Assembly: GCF_001644605.1 (NCBI RefSeq)
Contig: NZ_CP011388.1
Span: 4,631,501 to 4,695,500 of the forward strand
Length of the DNA: 64,000 bases
DNA from: Paenibacillus swuensis
GTDB taxonomy: Bacteria > Bacillota > Bacilli > Paenibacillales > DY6
Direction: 5' to 3'
Shown: positions 56,042 to 64,000 of the stretch, piece by piece
Numbering within the stretch: the first letter of the stretch is position 1
Layout of the letters: the number at the start of each line of letters is the position of its first letter
The notes under the pieces: model-generated
Seen by the model: only the letters and a program-made list of their open reading frames with translations
What the model was told of the DNA's origin: nothing
The model's database searches: none
Made by a program: the position numbers and the translations under genes

Positions 56042-56809
56042 TTATGTAGAGCGCACCGCATAATGCCGAAGAATCCAATATCTTACACTGGACAGAAGAA
56101 TGCCCATACTGATTCCGGAAATGGTGGAAACAACGATAATACCAATCGTATTGGTGCTAGCCGTGAACGTGAGTTTCAAGGCTACAGTGATTATCGTGAT
56201 TAACATGACCAGCAGCCAGTATCGGAGCTTCGTGTGAGGCCTCTGTCTGTCGGAAGCCGTTGTAAGCTTGGTGCGTTTAAGGAGATTGATGAGAAACCAA
56301 GCTTCCAGCGTTAAACCGATCAATGACAGGGTATGCTGTAGTAACTTGTACACGGGGAAGCCGGCTATGGTCTGCTGTAGAAAGCTGTATTTAGTAACAA
56401 AAGATCCGGATTTATGGGTAAACGCATCTAGTCCTATATGGGAGTAGAAACCTATCACAACGCAGATGAGAAATACAAAAGCAGCTTTCAGATTGCCGAA
56501 TTTCCGATGTTCATTCATCTTGATCCATTGGCGTGTTTTGAGATCTGTATTGTATAAGGAAGGTAAATGTTCAGCTAACGGAATCTTGATGATGTAATGA
56601 AACAAGCATGCAAACAGGATGCTTAACGGAATACCTTGGAACAGAAGCCCTGTGGCAGAGTGACCAATGGACTGGAACGGCTCCAGAGCTATGAAATATT
56701 CATAATCGGGCGACATACTGCCCAGAATAAGACCTGTTAAGCTTATGTAACTCGGCTGCAGCCATTTGAGCGGCGCAATGTATAGAGGGTGTGCAAACGT
56801 AAAGGGCAT
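56042..56809 (-). CDS. DUF4184 family membrane protein
   Basis: 255-residue membrane protein with about six hydrophobic segments. The N-terminus MPFTFAHP and the following LILGSMSPDYEYF are the family signature; the conserved His and Asp residues (FAHP, SPDYE, GLDAFTHKSG) resemble those of membrane-bound metal-dependent hydrolases of the YdjM type. Function is unknown. The start ATG has AAAGGAAAG 4 to 9 bases upstream. It faces the 153-residue gene and shares its terminator. Confidence 0.85.
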   Translation of the reverse strand: MPFTFAHPLYIAPLKWLQPSYISLTGLILGSMSPDYEYFIALEPFQSIGHSATGLLFQGIPLSILFACLFHYIIKIPLAEHLPSLYNTDLKTRQWIKMNEHRKFGNLKAAFVFLICVVIGFYSHIGLDAFTHKSGSFVTKYSFLQQTIAGFPVYKLLQHTLSLIGLTLEAWFLINLLKRTKLTTASDRQRPHTKLRYWLLVMLITIITVALKLTFTASTNTIGIIVVSTISGISMGILLSSVRYWILRHYAVRST

Positions 56810-56897
56810 AATCTTTCCTTTCTAGCAACGAATTGTATCCATGATAACATATTGAGGAGCCGCAATCTCCAACCCATCTGACTACACTTCACTTCGG

Positions 56898-56926
56898 TTG
56901 ACAAAAGGGTCCGGGGAATTTAAAAT
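56898..56926 (+). promoter_or_regulatory. Sigma-A promoter of trhO
   Basis: Consensus TTGACA and TAAAAT with a 17-base spacer, ending 37 bases before the ATG. Confidence 0.75.
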
Positions 56927-56963
56927 TATAGAATTGTACTTATTTAGGAAGGAAGTATGCACT

Positions 56964-57869
56964 ATGACCGAGCAAAGCAACTATCAAATTCTGCTTTATT
57001 ATAAATTTGTCAACATTCCCGATGCTGAACAATATGCCGCGGATCATCTCGCCTTCTGCAAGGAATTACAGCTGAAGGGCCGCATCCTGATTGCCGACGA
57101 GGGCATCAACGGCACGGTTTCGGGAACTCTTGAGCAGACAGAGCAATATATGCGGGACATGCATGCCAATCCCCTGTTTGCCGATATGGTATTTAAAGTG
57201 GATCCGTCGGAAGGCCATGCGTTCCAGAAAATATTCGTTCGCTACAAGAAAGAACTTGTCACGTTGCGTTATGAAGAACCGCTGGATCCTAACGCGCTCA
57301 GCGGACACCGGTTAAAGCCTAAAGAATTTCATGATTATCTGCTGAGGGATGATGTCATTGTGCTGGATGGCCGGAATGATTATGAATATGATCTTGGTCA
57401 TTTCCGCAATGCCATTCGACCGGATGTTGAGACTTTTAAAGAGTTCCCTCAATGGATCAGAGAACATATGGATGACTTCAAGGATAAGACCGTTCTAACC
57501 TATTGCACGGGCGGAATACGTTGTGAGAAGCTGACAGGCGTCCTGTTGAACGAAGGCTTTAAAGATGTATACCAGCTTGACGGCGGCATTGTCACATACG
57601 GCAAAGACGAGGAAGTGAAAGGCCGGTTGTTCGACGGCAAATGCTATGTGTTCGACGAGCGCATTTCCGTGCCGATCAACCGCACGGATGAGGACATTGT
57701 CGTAGGTAAGTGCTACCATTGCCACAAGCCTGCCGATCATTACATCAATTGCGGCGATGACACTTGTCACCGTCAGCACATCGTCTGTGAAGAGTGCGCG
57801 GAATCGCATGAAGGCTTCTGTTCCCCGGAATGCCAAGAGCACGAAATGCAACGTATTACACAAGGTTAG
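56964..57869 (+). CDS. trhO: tRNA uridine(34) hydroxylase TrhO (rhodanese-domain protein)
   Basis: Oxygen-dependent hydroxylase that makes 5-hydroxyuridine at the wobble position of tRNAs, formerly YbfQ/YceA. 301 residues: N-terminal UPF0176-type domain (about 1-110, with DEGINGTVSGT), rhodanese domain (about 118-220) with active-site Cys181 in YCTGGIRCEKL, and a Cys/His-rich C-terminus (about 240-295, with CYHCHKPADHY, CHRQHIVCEEC and CSPEC) that probably binds zinc. An ATG in frame further upstream does not exist; the start at 56964 has AGGAAGG upstream and follows a consensus promoter. Confidence 0.93.
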   Translation: MTEQSNYQILLYYKFVNIPDAEQYAADHLAFCKELQLKGRILIADEGINGTVSGTLEQTEQYMRDMHANPLFADMVFKVDPSEGHAFQKIFVRYKKELVTLRYEEPLDPNALSGHRLKPKEFHDYLLRDDVIVLDGRNDYEYDLGHFRNAIRPDVETFKEFPQWIREHMDDFKDKTVLTYCTGGIRCEKLTGVLLNEGFKDVYQLDGGIVTYGKDEEVKGRLFDGKCYVFDERISVPINRTDEDIVVGKCYHCHKPADHYINCGDDTCHRQHIVCEECAESHEGFCSPECQEHEMQRITQG

Positions 57870-57884
57870 GTTCATAGGATTCGG

Positions 57885-57921
57885 GAAGCTGTGCGATCTT
57901 CATCGTACAGCTTCTTTTTTT
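57885..57921 (+). terminator. Terminator of trhO
   Basis: GAAGCTGT-G-CGAT pairs with ATCG-T-ACAGCTTC around CTTC, followed by seven T. Confidence 0.85.
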
Positions 57922-57985
57922 CTGCGTAGACAGAATTCCTCTCCATCAAGTACTATGGAATCCAATCCTCCGTGAAAGGAATGTG

Positions 57986-59782
57986 ATGGCGTTGGCATCT
58001 GTATTTAGGGGAAGTCCCTCCTTGCGCACTAAATTTATACTGATCCTGCTGATGGTTGTCACTTTGCCGTTTGCTTTGAGCGGTATGTTGACTTATCGGA
58101 AATACATCGGCGATGTGGAAGGGAAAACCAAAGTATTTACGCATCAGATTGTGGACCAGATGAGGTTGAACCTGGATCGTTATGTTCATGATATTGATCG
58201 TTTAACGGTACTTCCGTTCTACAACAACCAAGTTATGCAAACGCTTTATCGACATGACCGCAAGCCGGGTCCCGCTCCTTACATCTCTGCTGAGGAATCC
58301 GGGATCATGAACCTGTTTATCTCCGCGCTGACCATCGACCGGCCCGAGATCAGAAGTATCACGATGTTCGCGAACGACGGGAGTTTATTTACGAATCTGA
58401 ATCACACCGTGGAGCCGCGATGGTCACCTGAAGAAGAGATATGGGTCAAATCCGTTATGGCGGCTGAAGGCGCGCTGGTGATTCTCCCTCCGCACAAGAC
58501 CGGCTATTATTACGACGCCCCCGCTCAAGAAGTGGTATCTTTAGCCCGATTAATTCGGGATCCCAACACAAAGCGCCATCTGGGTATGATAAAGGTGGAT
58601 TTAAAAACGGACGGATTTAAAGAGATGATATCCGTTATGAATTACAGGCCCTCCAATCATATTTTTATTCTGGACGGGAATAACCGGCTCTTATATCCTC
58701 TGACCGCCCAAGGGACCGCGCTGCCTGATTTCTCCGGCACAGATGAGACAGTGCGGTACGGGAAAGAACACTATGTAATCTCTTCCGTTACTTCCGGGGA
58801 AACCGGGATTACGGTCGCAGGGTTAAGTCCGGTTATCGAACTTCGGTCCGGCGCGCGCGAATTGACAGCGTATACTGCTCTTATTTCACTCGTTGCCCTG
58901 ATTCTGGCGTATATTCTTTCGGTTGTCATGGCGGACAGGCTGGTCAAACCGATTAAATACCTGTTATTTACGATGCGAAAAGTACAACGAGGTTCATTGG
59001 AAGTCAGATCCACCATACAGAACGATGATGAAATCGGTCAGTTATCAGCGGCCTTTAATAAAATGTTGGATGAGGTACAGCGGCTCGTACGAGAAGTATT
59101 CGAGACTAAACTTCGCGAGCGGGATGCCGAACTCTCCGCCTTGCAAAGTCAGATGAATCCTCATTTCATGTATAACACGTTAGAAACGATGAATATGATG
59201 GCCCTCGGCCGTAACCACTACGAGCTCTCTGAAGTGATTCATTCCCTTGGCAACATGCTGCGTTATACCGTGGACCGGGAAGTAAGAACGGTTCGGATGC
59301 GCGATGAATTGGAGTTTGTAGAGTCTTATGTGGACATCCAAAGTCAACGGCTTGGAGCCCGGCTTCGCTTTCAGATGAACGTGGATTCATCACTGGAAAA
59401 GTGCGTCGTACCTAAACTGATCCTCCAACCATTCGTTGAAAATGTCATAGAACACGGTCTTCCCGAACACGGTTCCATCGAGCTAATCGTATCAGCACAG
59501 GTGCTGGATGAAGGATTATTCATTGACGTGGAAGATGACGGGATCGGCATCCCCGAAGAGATTATACAGAAGTTGGAGGATCTGATGTATTCCGAGCGGT
59601 GGATTCGAACCGAACAGGAACGCTACGGGGATCAGCGTAAAGGCTATGCTTTACGCAATGTGCATCAACGAATTCAGATTTTGTACGGAACACAATACGG
59701 AGTCAAAGTAAGTCACAATAGGACGCGGGGAAGCAGATTTACTCTTCACCTGCCCTTTGTCTGGGAGGAAAACGTATGTTAG
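57986..59782 (+). CDS. Sensor histidine kinase, YesM type
   Basis: Membrane sensor of a two-component system for sugars. 598 residues: membrane segment 1 at about 12-35, extracellular Cache-type domain (about 40-285), membrane segment 2 (about 293-315), HAMP (about 316-370), His_kinase domain with phosphoacceptor His393 in NPHFMYNTLE, and an ATPase domain (about 470-590) with VEDDGIGIP. The start is the ATG at 57986, after an AAAGGA site. Its last bases overlap the response-regulator start (ATG TTAG), so both are made together. Confidence 0.93.
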   Translation: MALASVFRGSPSLRTKFILILLMVVTLPFALSGMLTYRKYIGDVEGKTKVFTHQIVDQMRLNLDRYVHDIDRLTVLPFYNNQVMQTLYRHDRKPGPAPYISAEESGIMNLFISALTIDRPEIRSITMFANDGSLFTNLNHTVEPRWSPEEEIWVKSVMAAEGALVILPPHKTGYYYDAPAQEVVSLARLIRDPNTKRHLGMIKVDLKTDGFKEMISVMNYRPSNHIFILDGNNRLLYPLTAQGTALPDFSGTDETVRYGKEHYVISSVTSGETGITVAGLSPVIELRSGARELTAYTALISLVALILAYILSVVMADRLVKPIKYLLFTMRKVQRGSLEVRSTIQNDDEIGQLSAAFNKMLDEVQRLVREVFETKLRERDAELSALQSQMNPHFMYNTLETMNMMALGRNHYELSEVIHSLGNMLRYTVDREVRTVRMRDELEFVESYVDIQSQRLGARLRFQMNVDSSLEKCVVPKLILQPFVENVIEHGLPEHGSIELIVSAQVLDEGLFIDVEDDGIGIPEEIIQKLEDLMYSERWIRTEQERYGDQRKGYALRNVHQRIQILYGTQYGVKVSHNRTRGSRFTLHLPFVWEENVC

Positions 59783-60519
59783 AGGTCATGATTGTAGAGG
59801 ATGAAATGAAAATCAGGGAAGGGATTCGCAAGGTGGTGGAATGTGTCGAAGGTTATAAAGTCACGGCCGAAGCGAGCGACGGAGCATCTGCTTTAAATCA
59901 GATTCGAGGCGGGATCTCTGCGGATTTGCTGATCAGCGACATTCGAATGGAAGGCATGAGCGGACTCGAGATGATTAAAGAAATTCGGGAAACCGGTTTG
60001 AATCTGCGTGTTCTGATTATTAGCGGCTACGGTGATTTTCAATATGCCAGGCTCGCGCTTCGGTACGGTGTTGCCGATTATTTGTTGAAGCCCGTCAACC
60101 ATATTGAACTCACCCAGTTTCTGATGAATTACAAGAAGGAAAGAACATCGCAACTGCCCGTCCCCTCCTCCGCATCTGAGGAAAATCAGGGCCTGGGTCA
60201 TGAACGGAAGATCATTAAAGAAGTCAAAGCGATGATTCAACAAAAACTGGCTGAGGAGATAACCTTACGTTCCGTAGCCGATCAAGTTTTCCTCAATCCG
60301 AAGTATCTCTCGGTCTTGTTCAAATCCGAGACAGGTACGAATTTCTCCGATTATGTGGAGGCATGCCGAATGGAGAAAGCCAAGAAACTCATAAGGGATA
60401 CCCACTTAAAGGTATATGAAATCGCGGGGATGTGCGGCTACAATAATCCCAAGCATTTCATGGTTGTGTTTAAACAGCAAACCGGAATGACTCCCTCCGA
60501 ATATCGGGATTTTAAGTAA
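59776..60519 (+). CDS. Response regulator with AraC DNA-binding domain, YesN type
   Basis: Partner of the YesM-type kinase. 247 residues: receiver domain (about 1-120) with acidic pair Glu8-Asp9, phosphoacceptor Asp55 in ISDIRMEGMSG and Lys in LLKPVNH; AraC-type double HTH at about 145-245 (SVADQVFLNPKYLSVLFKSE, then MCGYNNPKHFMVVFKQQTG). It overlaps the kinase gene by seven bases. The sugar importer downstream (60639-63789) is the probable target; its promoter lies in the 120-base gap. Confidence 0.94.
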   Translation: MLEVMIVEDEMKIREGIRKVVECVEGYKVTAEASDGASALNQIRGGISADLLISDIRMEGMSGLEMIKEIRETGLNLRVLIISGYGDFQYARLALRYGVADYLLKPVNHIELTQFLMNYKKERTSQLPVPSSASEENQGLGHERKIIKEVKAMIQQKLAEEITLRSVADQVFLNPKYLSVLFKSETGTNFSDYVEACRMEKAKKLIRDTHLKVYEIAGMCGYNNPKHFMVVFKQQTGMTPSEYRDFK

Positions 60520-60583
60520 AATATATGGAGAATGGAAACCTTTTCTGACTTATGCATGGTTTATTCAAACCTCGAAGTTCCCC

Positions 60584-60610
60584 TATAATTAAGGACGAAA
60601 GCGCTTTCCA
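60584..60610 (+). promoter_or_regulatory. Promoter -10 and cre site (CcpA) before the sugar-binding protein gene
   Basis: TATAAT at 60584-60589 is followed by ACGAAAGCGCTTTCCA (60595-60610), whose core GAAAGCGCTTTC is a perfect palindrome and a near-ideal cre. It overlaps the predicted transcription start, so CcpA should repress. The -35 (TTATTC) is weak, fitting dependence on the YesN activator. Confidence 0.75.
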
Positions 60611-60638
60611 ATACCAAAAAGATAAAGGGGAATCGAGC

Positions 60639-61949
60639 ATGAAAAAAGCATGGATCACTAGTTTGGCACTGACGTTAATGCTTACTTCCGTTGTAGGCTG
60701 TTCATCCGGCAACAACACCAACGTTGCCAAGACGAATGCCAATCCGTCCGCTAACGGCAACACCGCCAAAGAAGTAAAATTGAAGTTCAGCATCTGGGGC
60801 AACGAAACCCATGCCGAGATGTATCAGGGTATGGCGGAAACGTTCAAGGAAACACATCCTAATGTTTCTGTGGAAATCATGAGTATTCCGCTCACCGATT
60901 ACCAGCAGAAATTATCTATTATGTCCGCCTCCAAGACGGCTCCTGATCTTGGCTGGGTAGCGGAACGGATGATCCCCCAGTTTATCTCGGCTAATCAGAT
61001 TATCGATATCTCGGAAGTGAAATCCGACGCGGAGTATAACTTCAATGATTTCAATCCCGTATCCTATGAGTTATTTGATCAAGAAGGTAAACTGTACGGA
61101 ATTCCGTTCTCTACACCGCCGGCTATGATTTTCTACAACAAATCGCTGTTCCAAGCCAAGGGATTGAAGACGCCGACCGAATTATACAAAGAAGGCAAGT
61201 GGACTTACGAAGAATTCTCTAAAGCGGCCAAAGAGCTTACGGATCCTTCCAAAGGAGTCTATGGCGCTAAACTGTTCCGTGAATCCAAGAACTGGTCCGA
61301 TGCCATTGTTCCGTTGGTCTGGTCCCATGGTGCCGATCTGTTTAATGAAGAAGGTAACCGTTTCGCGATGAACACACCTGAAGGCTTACAAGCCTTGCAG
61401 TTGTTCGATGATTTGATGTTCAAGGACGAATCCCATGTGAAGCCGGGGGATCAGACGACGTTCGAATCCGGGAAGCTTGCGATGTTCCAGGACCGCTACA
61501 GTAATGTGACCAAAGCAAGGGCCATTCAGGATTTCGAATGGGATATCGCACCTATGCCGTCCGGTCCTAAAGGAACCGTTACATCCCTTGGACTTGCAGG
61601 GTACTCCGTCTTCGAAGGCACGAAGCATGCCGAAGAAGCACTGGCATTCCTGAAATTCATATCCAACCAGGAAAACATGAGCACAACCGCTAAATATTTC
61701 GTTCCTTCCCGTACCGCTGTATTGAACTCTGACGCATTCATGAAATCCGATCCGAAGCCGTCAGCGGAAAGTATCAAGCTTGCTGTAATCGATCAGATGA
61801 CAAACGCTAAGTTCAGTCCTGCCCATAAGAATTGGCAAAAAATCGACTCCGAGATGCAGATCATGTTTGATTTGCTCTACACCCGCACCGAAAGTGTAGA
61901 TCAGGTACTTAAACGTATGGAAGAACATATTGATCCGTTAACCAAATAA
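60639..61949 (+). CDS. Extracellular sugar-binding lipoprotein (CUT1 importer)
   Basis: Solute receptor of the importer. 436 residues: signal peptide with lipobox VVGC (Cys21), Asn/Ser/Thr-rich linker (22-48), then the SBP_bac_1 fold beginning at LKFSIWGNETHAEMYQGM. The central YGIPFSTPPAMIFYNKSLF and the GLAGYSVFEGTKHAEEALAF regions are family hallmarks of monosaccharide/disaccharide receptors. The start ATG has AAAGGGGA upstream. It is first in the transport operon, after the two-component pair. Sugar unknown. Confidence 0.92.
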   Translation: MKKAWITSLALTLMLTSVVGCSSGNNTNVAKTNANPSANGNTAKEVKLKFSIWGNETHAEMYQGMAETFKETHPNVSVEIMSIPLTDYQQKLSIMSASKTAPDLGWVAERMIPQFISANQIIDISEVKSDAEYNFNDFNPVSYELFDQEGKLYGIPFSTPPAMIFYNKSLFQAKGLKTPTELYKEGKWTYEEFSKAAKELTDPSKGVYGAKLFRESKNWSDAIVPLVWSHGADLFNEEGNRFAMNTPEGLQALQLFDDLMFKDESHVKPGDQTTFESGKLAMFQDRYSNVTKARAIQDFEWDIAPMPSGPKGTVTSLGLAGYSVFEGTKHAEEALAFLKFISNQENMSTTAKYFVPSRTAVLNSDAFMKSDPKPSAESIKLAVIDQMTNAKFSPAHKNWQKIDSEMQIMFDLLYTRTESVDQVLKRMEEHIDPLTK

Positions 61950-61958
61950 TAATCGTCA

Positions 61959-61984
61959 TTCGCCAAGAGGACTCTTGGCGAATT
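61959..61984 (+). other. Intercistronic hairpin between binding protein and permease genes
   Basis: ATTCGCCAAGAG and CTCTTGGCGAAT pair almost without loop; TTTCATTC follows. Probably a partial terminator or mRNA stabiliser that keeps binding protein in excess over permeases. Confidence 0.6.
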
Positions 61985-62006
61985 TCATTCAAGGAGTTGA
62001 TGAAAC

Positions 62007-62951
62007 ATGAAATCTTGGGCAGGCAGCGCTCCTTCCGTGTCCGTACCCGCTCCGCCGGTTAAGAAGCGGGGTCGTTTATCCCGGCGCAACATGTGGTTTG
62101 CATATCTCTTTATCTCACCTATGGTCATCGGTTATACGCTATTCTTGCTCTTCCCCATCGTGACCGCTTTCTACATGAGTTTTACGAATTGGTCGTTTAC
62201 TACGGAGCTTGCTTTCGTGGGTCTGGATAATTATAAGCGGGCATTAACCTCGGATCCGGTTTTCTGGAAAACGGTCGGAAACACGTTGTACTTCTCCGCC
62301 GGTTTGGTTCCGCTAAATATACTGCTGGCCTTATCCTTAGCGTTAGTTCTGAAACGGAATCTACCCGGAATCGGCTTGTTCCGCACCGCAATATTCACAC
62401 CTGTCGTTACTTCCATTGTAGTCTGGGCGATTGTCTGGAAATATATTTTTGCTACGGACGGCGGGTTAATGAATCAATTGTTACAGGTGTTTGGATTCGA
62501 TCCCATTCCTTGGATGTACACCACGAGTTTGGTCATGCCCATTGTAATCGTCATTAGTGTACTGAAGAATGTCGGTTTAAATATGATTATTTTCCTGGCC
62601 GCGCTCCAGGATGTGCCCGCACTCTATTATGAAGCGGCCAAGATCGACGGCGCCGGGCGGGTACGTACCTTCTTTAACGTTACTTTACCGCTCATTACAC
62701 CTTCTGTATTTCTGACGACGATCATTACGGTCATTGGTTCACTGAAAATCTTTGGCCAAATTTATATTATGACCGGAGGCGGACCCGGAACAAGCACGTA
62801 CGTCCTGGTCTATTACATTTATCAGCAGGCTTTCAAATTGTTTGAATTCGGTTACGCGTCCGCCATCGCCTTTATCTTATTCTTCTTTATTCTTTTACTG
62901 ACGATCTTGCAATGGCAGATGAAGAAAAGGTGGGTTCACTATGAAGAATAA
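62007..62951 (+). CDS. Sugar ABC transporter permease (MalF/UgpA type)
   Basis: Membrane subunit of the importer. 314 residues with a basic N-terminal extension (about 1-30), then six predicted membrane segments. The EAA loop reads YYEAAKIDGAGRVRTFFNVT at about 210-230. The start ATG has AAGGAG about 9 bases upstream. It overlaps the next permease gene by 11 bases, so the two are coupled. No ATPase is present in the window; a shared MsmX-like ATPase is likely. Confidence 0.92.
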   Translation: MKSWAGSAPSVSVPAPPVKKRGRLSRRNMWFAYLFISPMVIGYTLFLLFPIVTAFYMSFTNWSFTTELAFVGLDNYKRALTSDPVFWKTVGNTLYFSAGLVPLNILLALSLALVLKRNLPGIGLFRTAIFTPVVTSIVVWAIVWKYIFATDGGLMNQLLQVFGFDPIPWMYTTSLVMPIVIVISVLKNVGLNMIIFLAALQDVPALYYEAAKIDGAGRVRTFFNVTLPLITPSVFLTTIITVIGSLKIFGQIYIMTGGGPGTSTYVLVYYIYQQAFKLFEFGYASAIAFILFFFILLLTILQWQMKKRWVHYEE

Positions 62952-63789
62952 ATCCGGACGTCTCGGGTTCTTGCTCAAAAACGGACCGAGCTACATCTTT
63001 CTGACTTTGATTTCGTTGTTTGTCATGATCCCTTTTCTTTGGATGCTGACGACTTCCCTGAAAGACGAGACCAAGATTTTCATGTTCCCCCCTCAATGGT
63101 GGCCGGATCCTATCCGTTGGTCCAACTTTGCCGATGTGTTTCGCTTTCAGCCGTTTCATCTGTATTTGTTTAACAGCGTTTATATTGGGGTGTTGGTTAC
63201 GGCCGGGACATGCCTGTTTGCGGCGATTGCGGGGTATGCTTTTGCCAAAATGGATTTTCCGTTCAAGAACGCCATCTTCCTGATCCTCTTAAGCTCCATG
63301 ATGATCCCAACAGAAGTCACGGCCATTCCGCTGTTTAACTGGATGTCGCAGCTTGGTCTGGTCGACACCCACTTTCCGCTAATCGTTCCTCCGATGTTGG
63401 GGGCGGGCGGCATCTTTGGAGTATTCTTGATGAGACAATTTTTCATCACGGTGCCTAAGGACTTGAGCGAAGCCGCTGAAATCGACGGGTGCAATCCATG
63501 GACGACCTACTGGAGAATTATGTTTCCTTTGGCGAAACCTTCTCTAGCGACGCTAAGTATTTTTACGTTTCTGCACAGTTGGAATGAGTTCTTTGAACCG
63601 CTGATTTACCTGAATTCGAGCAAATTATTCACGCTGCCTCTCGCTCTCTCTTTATTCACGGACCAGAGCGGCACCCAATGGCATTTGCTCATGGCAGCAT
63701 CTGTGATGGCAACCGTACCTCTCCTGCTCGTATTCTTTATCGCGCAGAAGAAATTTATTGAAGGTGTGGCTATGACCGGATTAAAATAA
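62941..63789 (+). CDS. Sugar ABC transporter permease (MalG/LacG type)
   Basis: Second membrane subunit of the importer, 282 residues with six predicted membrane segments. The EAA loop reads LSEAAEIDGCNPWTTYWRIM at about 177-196, and the C-terminus ends EGVAMTGLK, typical of the family. Its start ATG lies within the last codons of the upstream permease gene, which supply the AAAAGG-type ribosome site. It ends the operon. No enzyme gene follows, so the imported sugar cannot be inferred locally. Confidence 0.93.
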   Translation: MKNKSGRLGFLLKNGPSYIFLTLISLFVMIPFLWMLTTSLKDETKIFMFPPQWWPDPIRWSNFADVFRFQPFHLYLFNSVYIGVLVTAGTCLFAAIAGYAFAKMDFPFKNAIFLILLSSMMIPTEVTAIPLFNWMSQLGLVDTHFPLIVPPMLGAGGIFGVFLMRQFFITVPKDLSEAAEIDGCNPWTTYWRIMFPLAKPSLATLSIFTFLHSWNEFFEPLIYLNSSKLFTLPLALSLFTDQSGTQWHLLMAASVMATVPLLLVFFIAQKKFIEGVAMTGLK

Positions 63790-63825
63790 CACTGTTAAAC
63801 TACTAAAATAAACGATGAATATAAC

Positions 63826-63874
63826 GAAAAAAGACCGACAGATCTGCGATATGATATGCAGAACTCTCGGTCTT
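63826..63874 (-). terminator. Terminator of the SLH-domain protein gene
   Basis: On the minus strand AAGACCGA pairs with TCGGTCTT across a longer imperfect inner stem, followed by TTTTTT. It starts 11 bases past the stop and may also act weakly on the plus strand. Confidence 0.7.
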
Positions 63875-63884
63875 ATTCATTCTT

Positions 63885-64000
63885 CTAGTATTCTAACAAT
63901 TTCGACAGGATCAGCGCACATTCCGCTCGCGTCGCAAATGCCTGAGGAGCGAACCTGTTGTTACCCACACCTTTCAGGAAACCAAGCCCTACTGCCTGCT
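63885..64000 (-). CDS. SLH-domain surface protein (C-terminal end only)
   Basis: The last 38 codons of a gene entering from the right edge. The peptide AVGLGFLKGVGNNRFAPQ followed by ATRAECALILSKLLEY is the second half of an SLH motif, which anchors surface proteins to pyruvylated secondary cell-wall polymer. The TRAE motif, normally TRAE/ITRAE, is intact. Being at the extreme C-terminus, it is probably the last of three SLH repeats. The rest of the protein, and so its activity, is outside the window. Confidence 0.85.
   Translation of the reverse strand, partial: QAVGLGFLKGVGNNRFAPQAFATRAECALILSKLLEY

Overview
The window looks like chromosome of a spore-forming, carbohydrate-scavenging member of the Bacillota, most likely Paenibacillus or a close relative. 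The evidence is an alpha/beta-type small acid-soluble spore protein with a sigma-G-like promoter, YtaF, an SLH-domain surface protein, AGGAGG ribosome sites with frequent TTG starts, the polA-mutM-ytaF-coaE-nrdR neighbourhood, and several AraC / YesM-YesN regulators beside ABC sugar importers. Genus is an inference; no rRNA gene is present.

Layout. 1-0.8 kb: MsrA-MsrB fusion, cut by the left edge. 0.9-7 kb: an Lpl-type oligosaccharide importer (permease, lipoprotein, permease) divergent from a membrane-bound AraC sensor-regulator. 7-17 kb: an accessory block with three PhyH-family Fe(II)/2-oxoglutarate-type oxygenases, each beside its own soluble AraC regulator, a cytochrome P450, and a kduI-deoR-kduD operon for 4-deoxy-uronate catabolism. 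17-24.7 kb: assorted single genes (LtrA, CNNM/CBS membrane protein, zinc-less alcohol dehydrogenase, XRE regulator plus small membrane protein, berberine-bridge-type FAD oxidase, TetR plus DUF418). 24.7-27.4 kb: an AT-rich solitary large serine recombinase, a tRNA-Ala(GGC), and a glucosaminidase without signal peptide. 27.6-34 kb: core block nrdR, sspA-like, lytic transglycosylase, coaE, ytaF, mutM, polA. 34-35 kb: a HAD-fold protein that has lost its catalytic aspartates. 35-40 kb: pstS-pstC-pstA-pstB-phoU with a clear Pho box. 40-44.4 kb: chemoreceptor, and a trxB-glutaredoxin-peroxiredoxin operon. 44.5-52.4 kb: a second sugar block (kdgK, AraC; AraC, uxaC, HAD-IIA phosphatase, DUF2306; GH42 beta-galactosidase). 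52.5-57.9 kb: RarD, an FAD-Rieske oxidoreductase, two unknown proteins, DUF4184, trhO. 58-63.8 kb: YesM/YesN two-component system followed by a sugar ABC importer, with a CcpA cre site between them. The right edge holds the end of an SLH-domain protein.

How it fits together. KduI and KduD convert 5-keto-4-deoxyuronate to 2-keto-3-deoxygluconate (KDG), KdgK phosphorylates KDG, UxaC opens the hexuronate branch, GH42 removes galactose from side chains, and the Lpl-type importer is of the class used for pectin fragments. Together they suggest a scattered pectin / uronate regulon under local AraC and DeoR control, with global CcpA control visible at two promoters. KdgA (aldolase), UxaB/UxuB and UxaA/UxuA are not in the window. 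The most unusual part is the triplicated PhyH-AraC arrangement next to a P450 and kduID, whose substrates cannot be read from sequence. No intergenic stretch exceeds about 300 bases; no CRISPR array, rRNA or IS element was seen.
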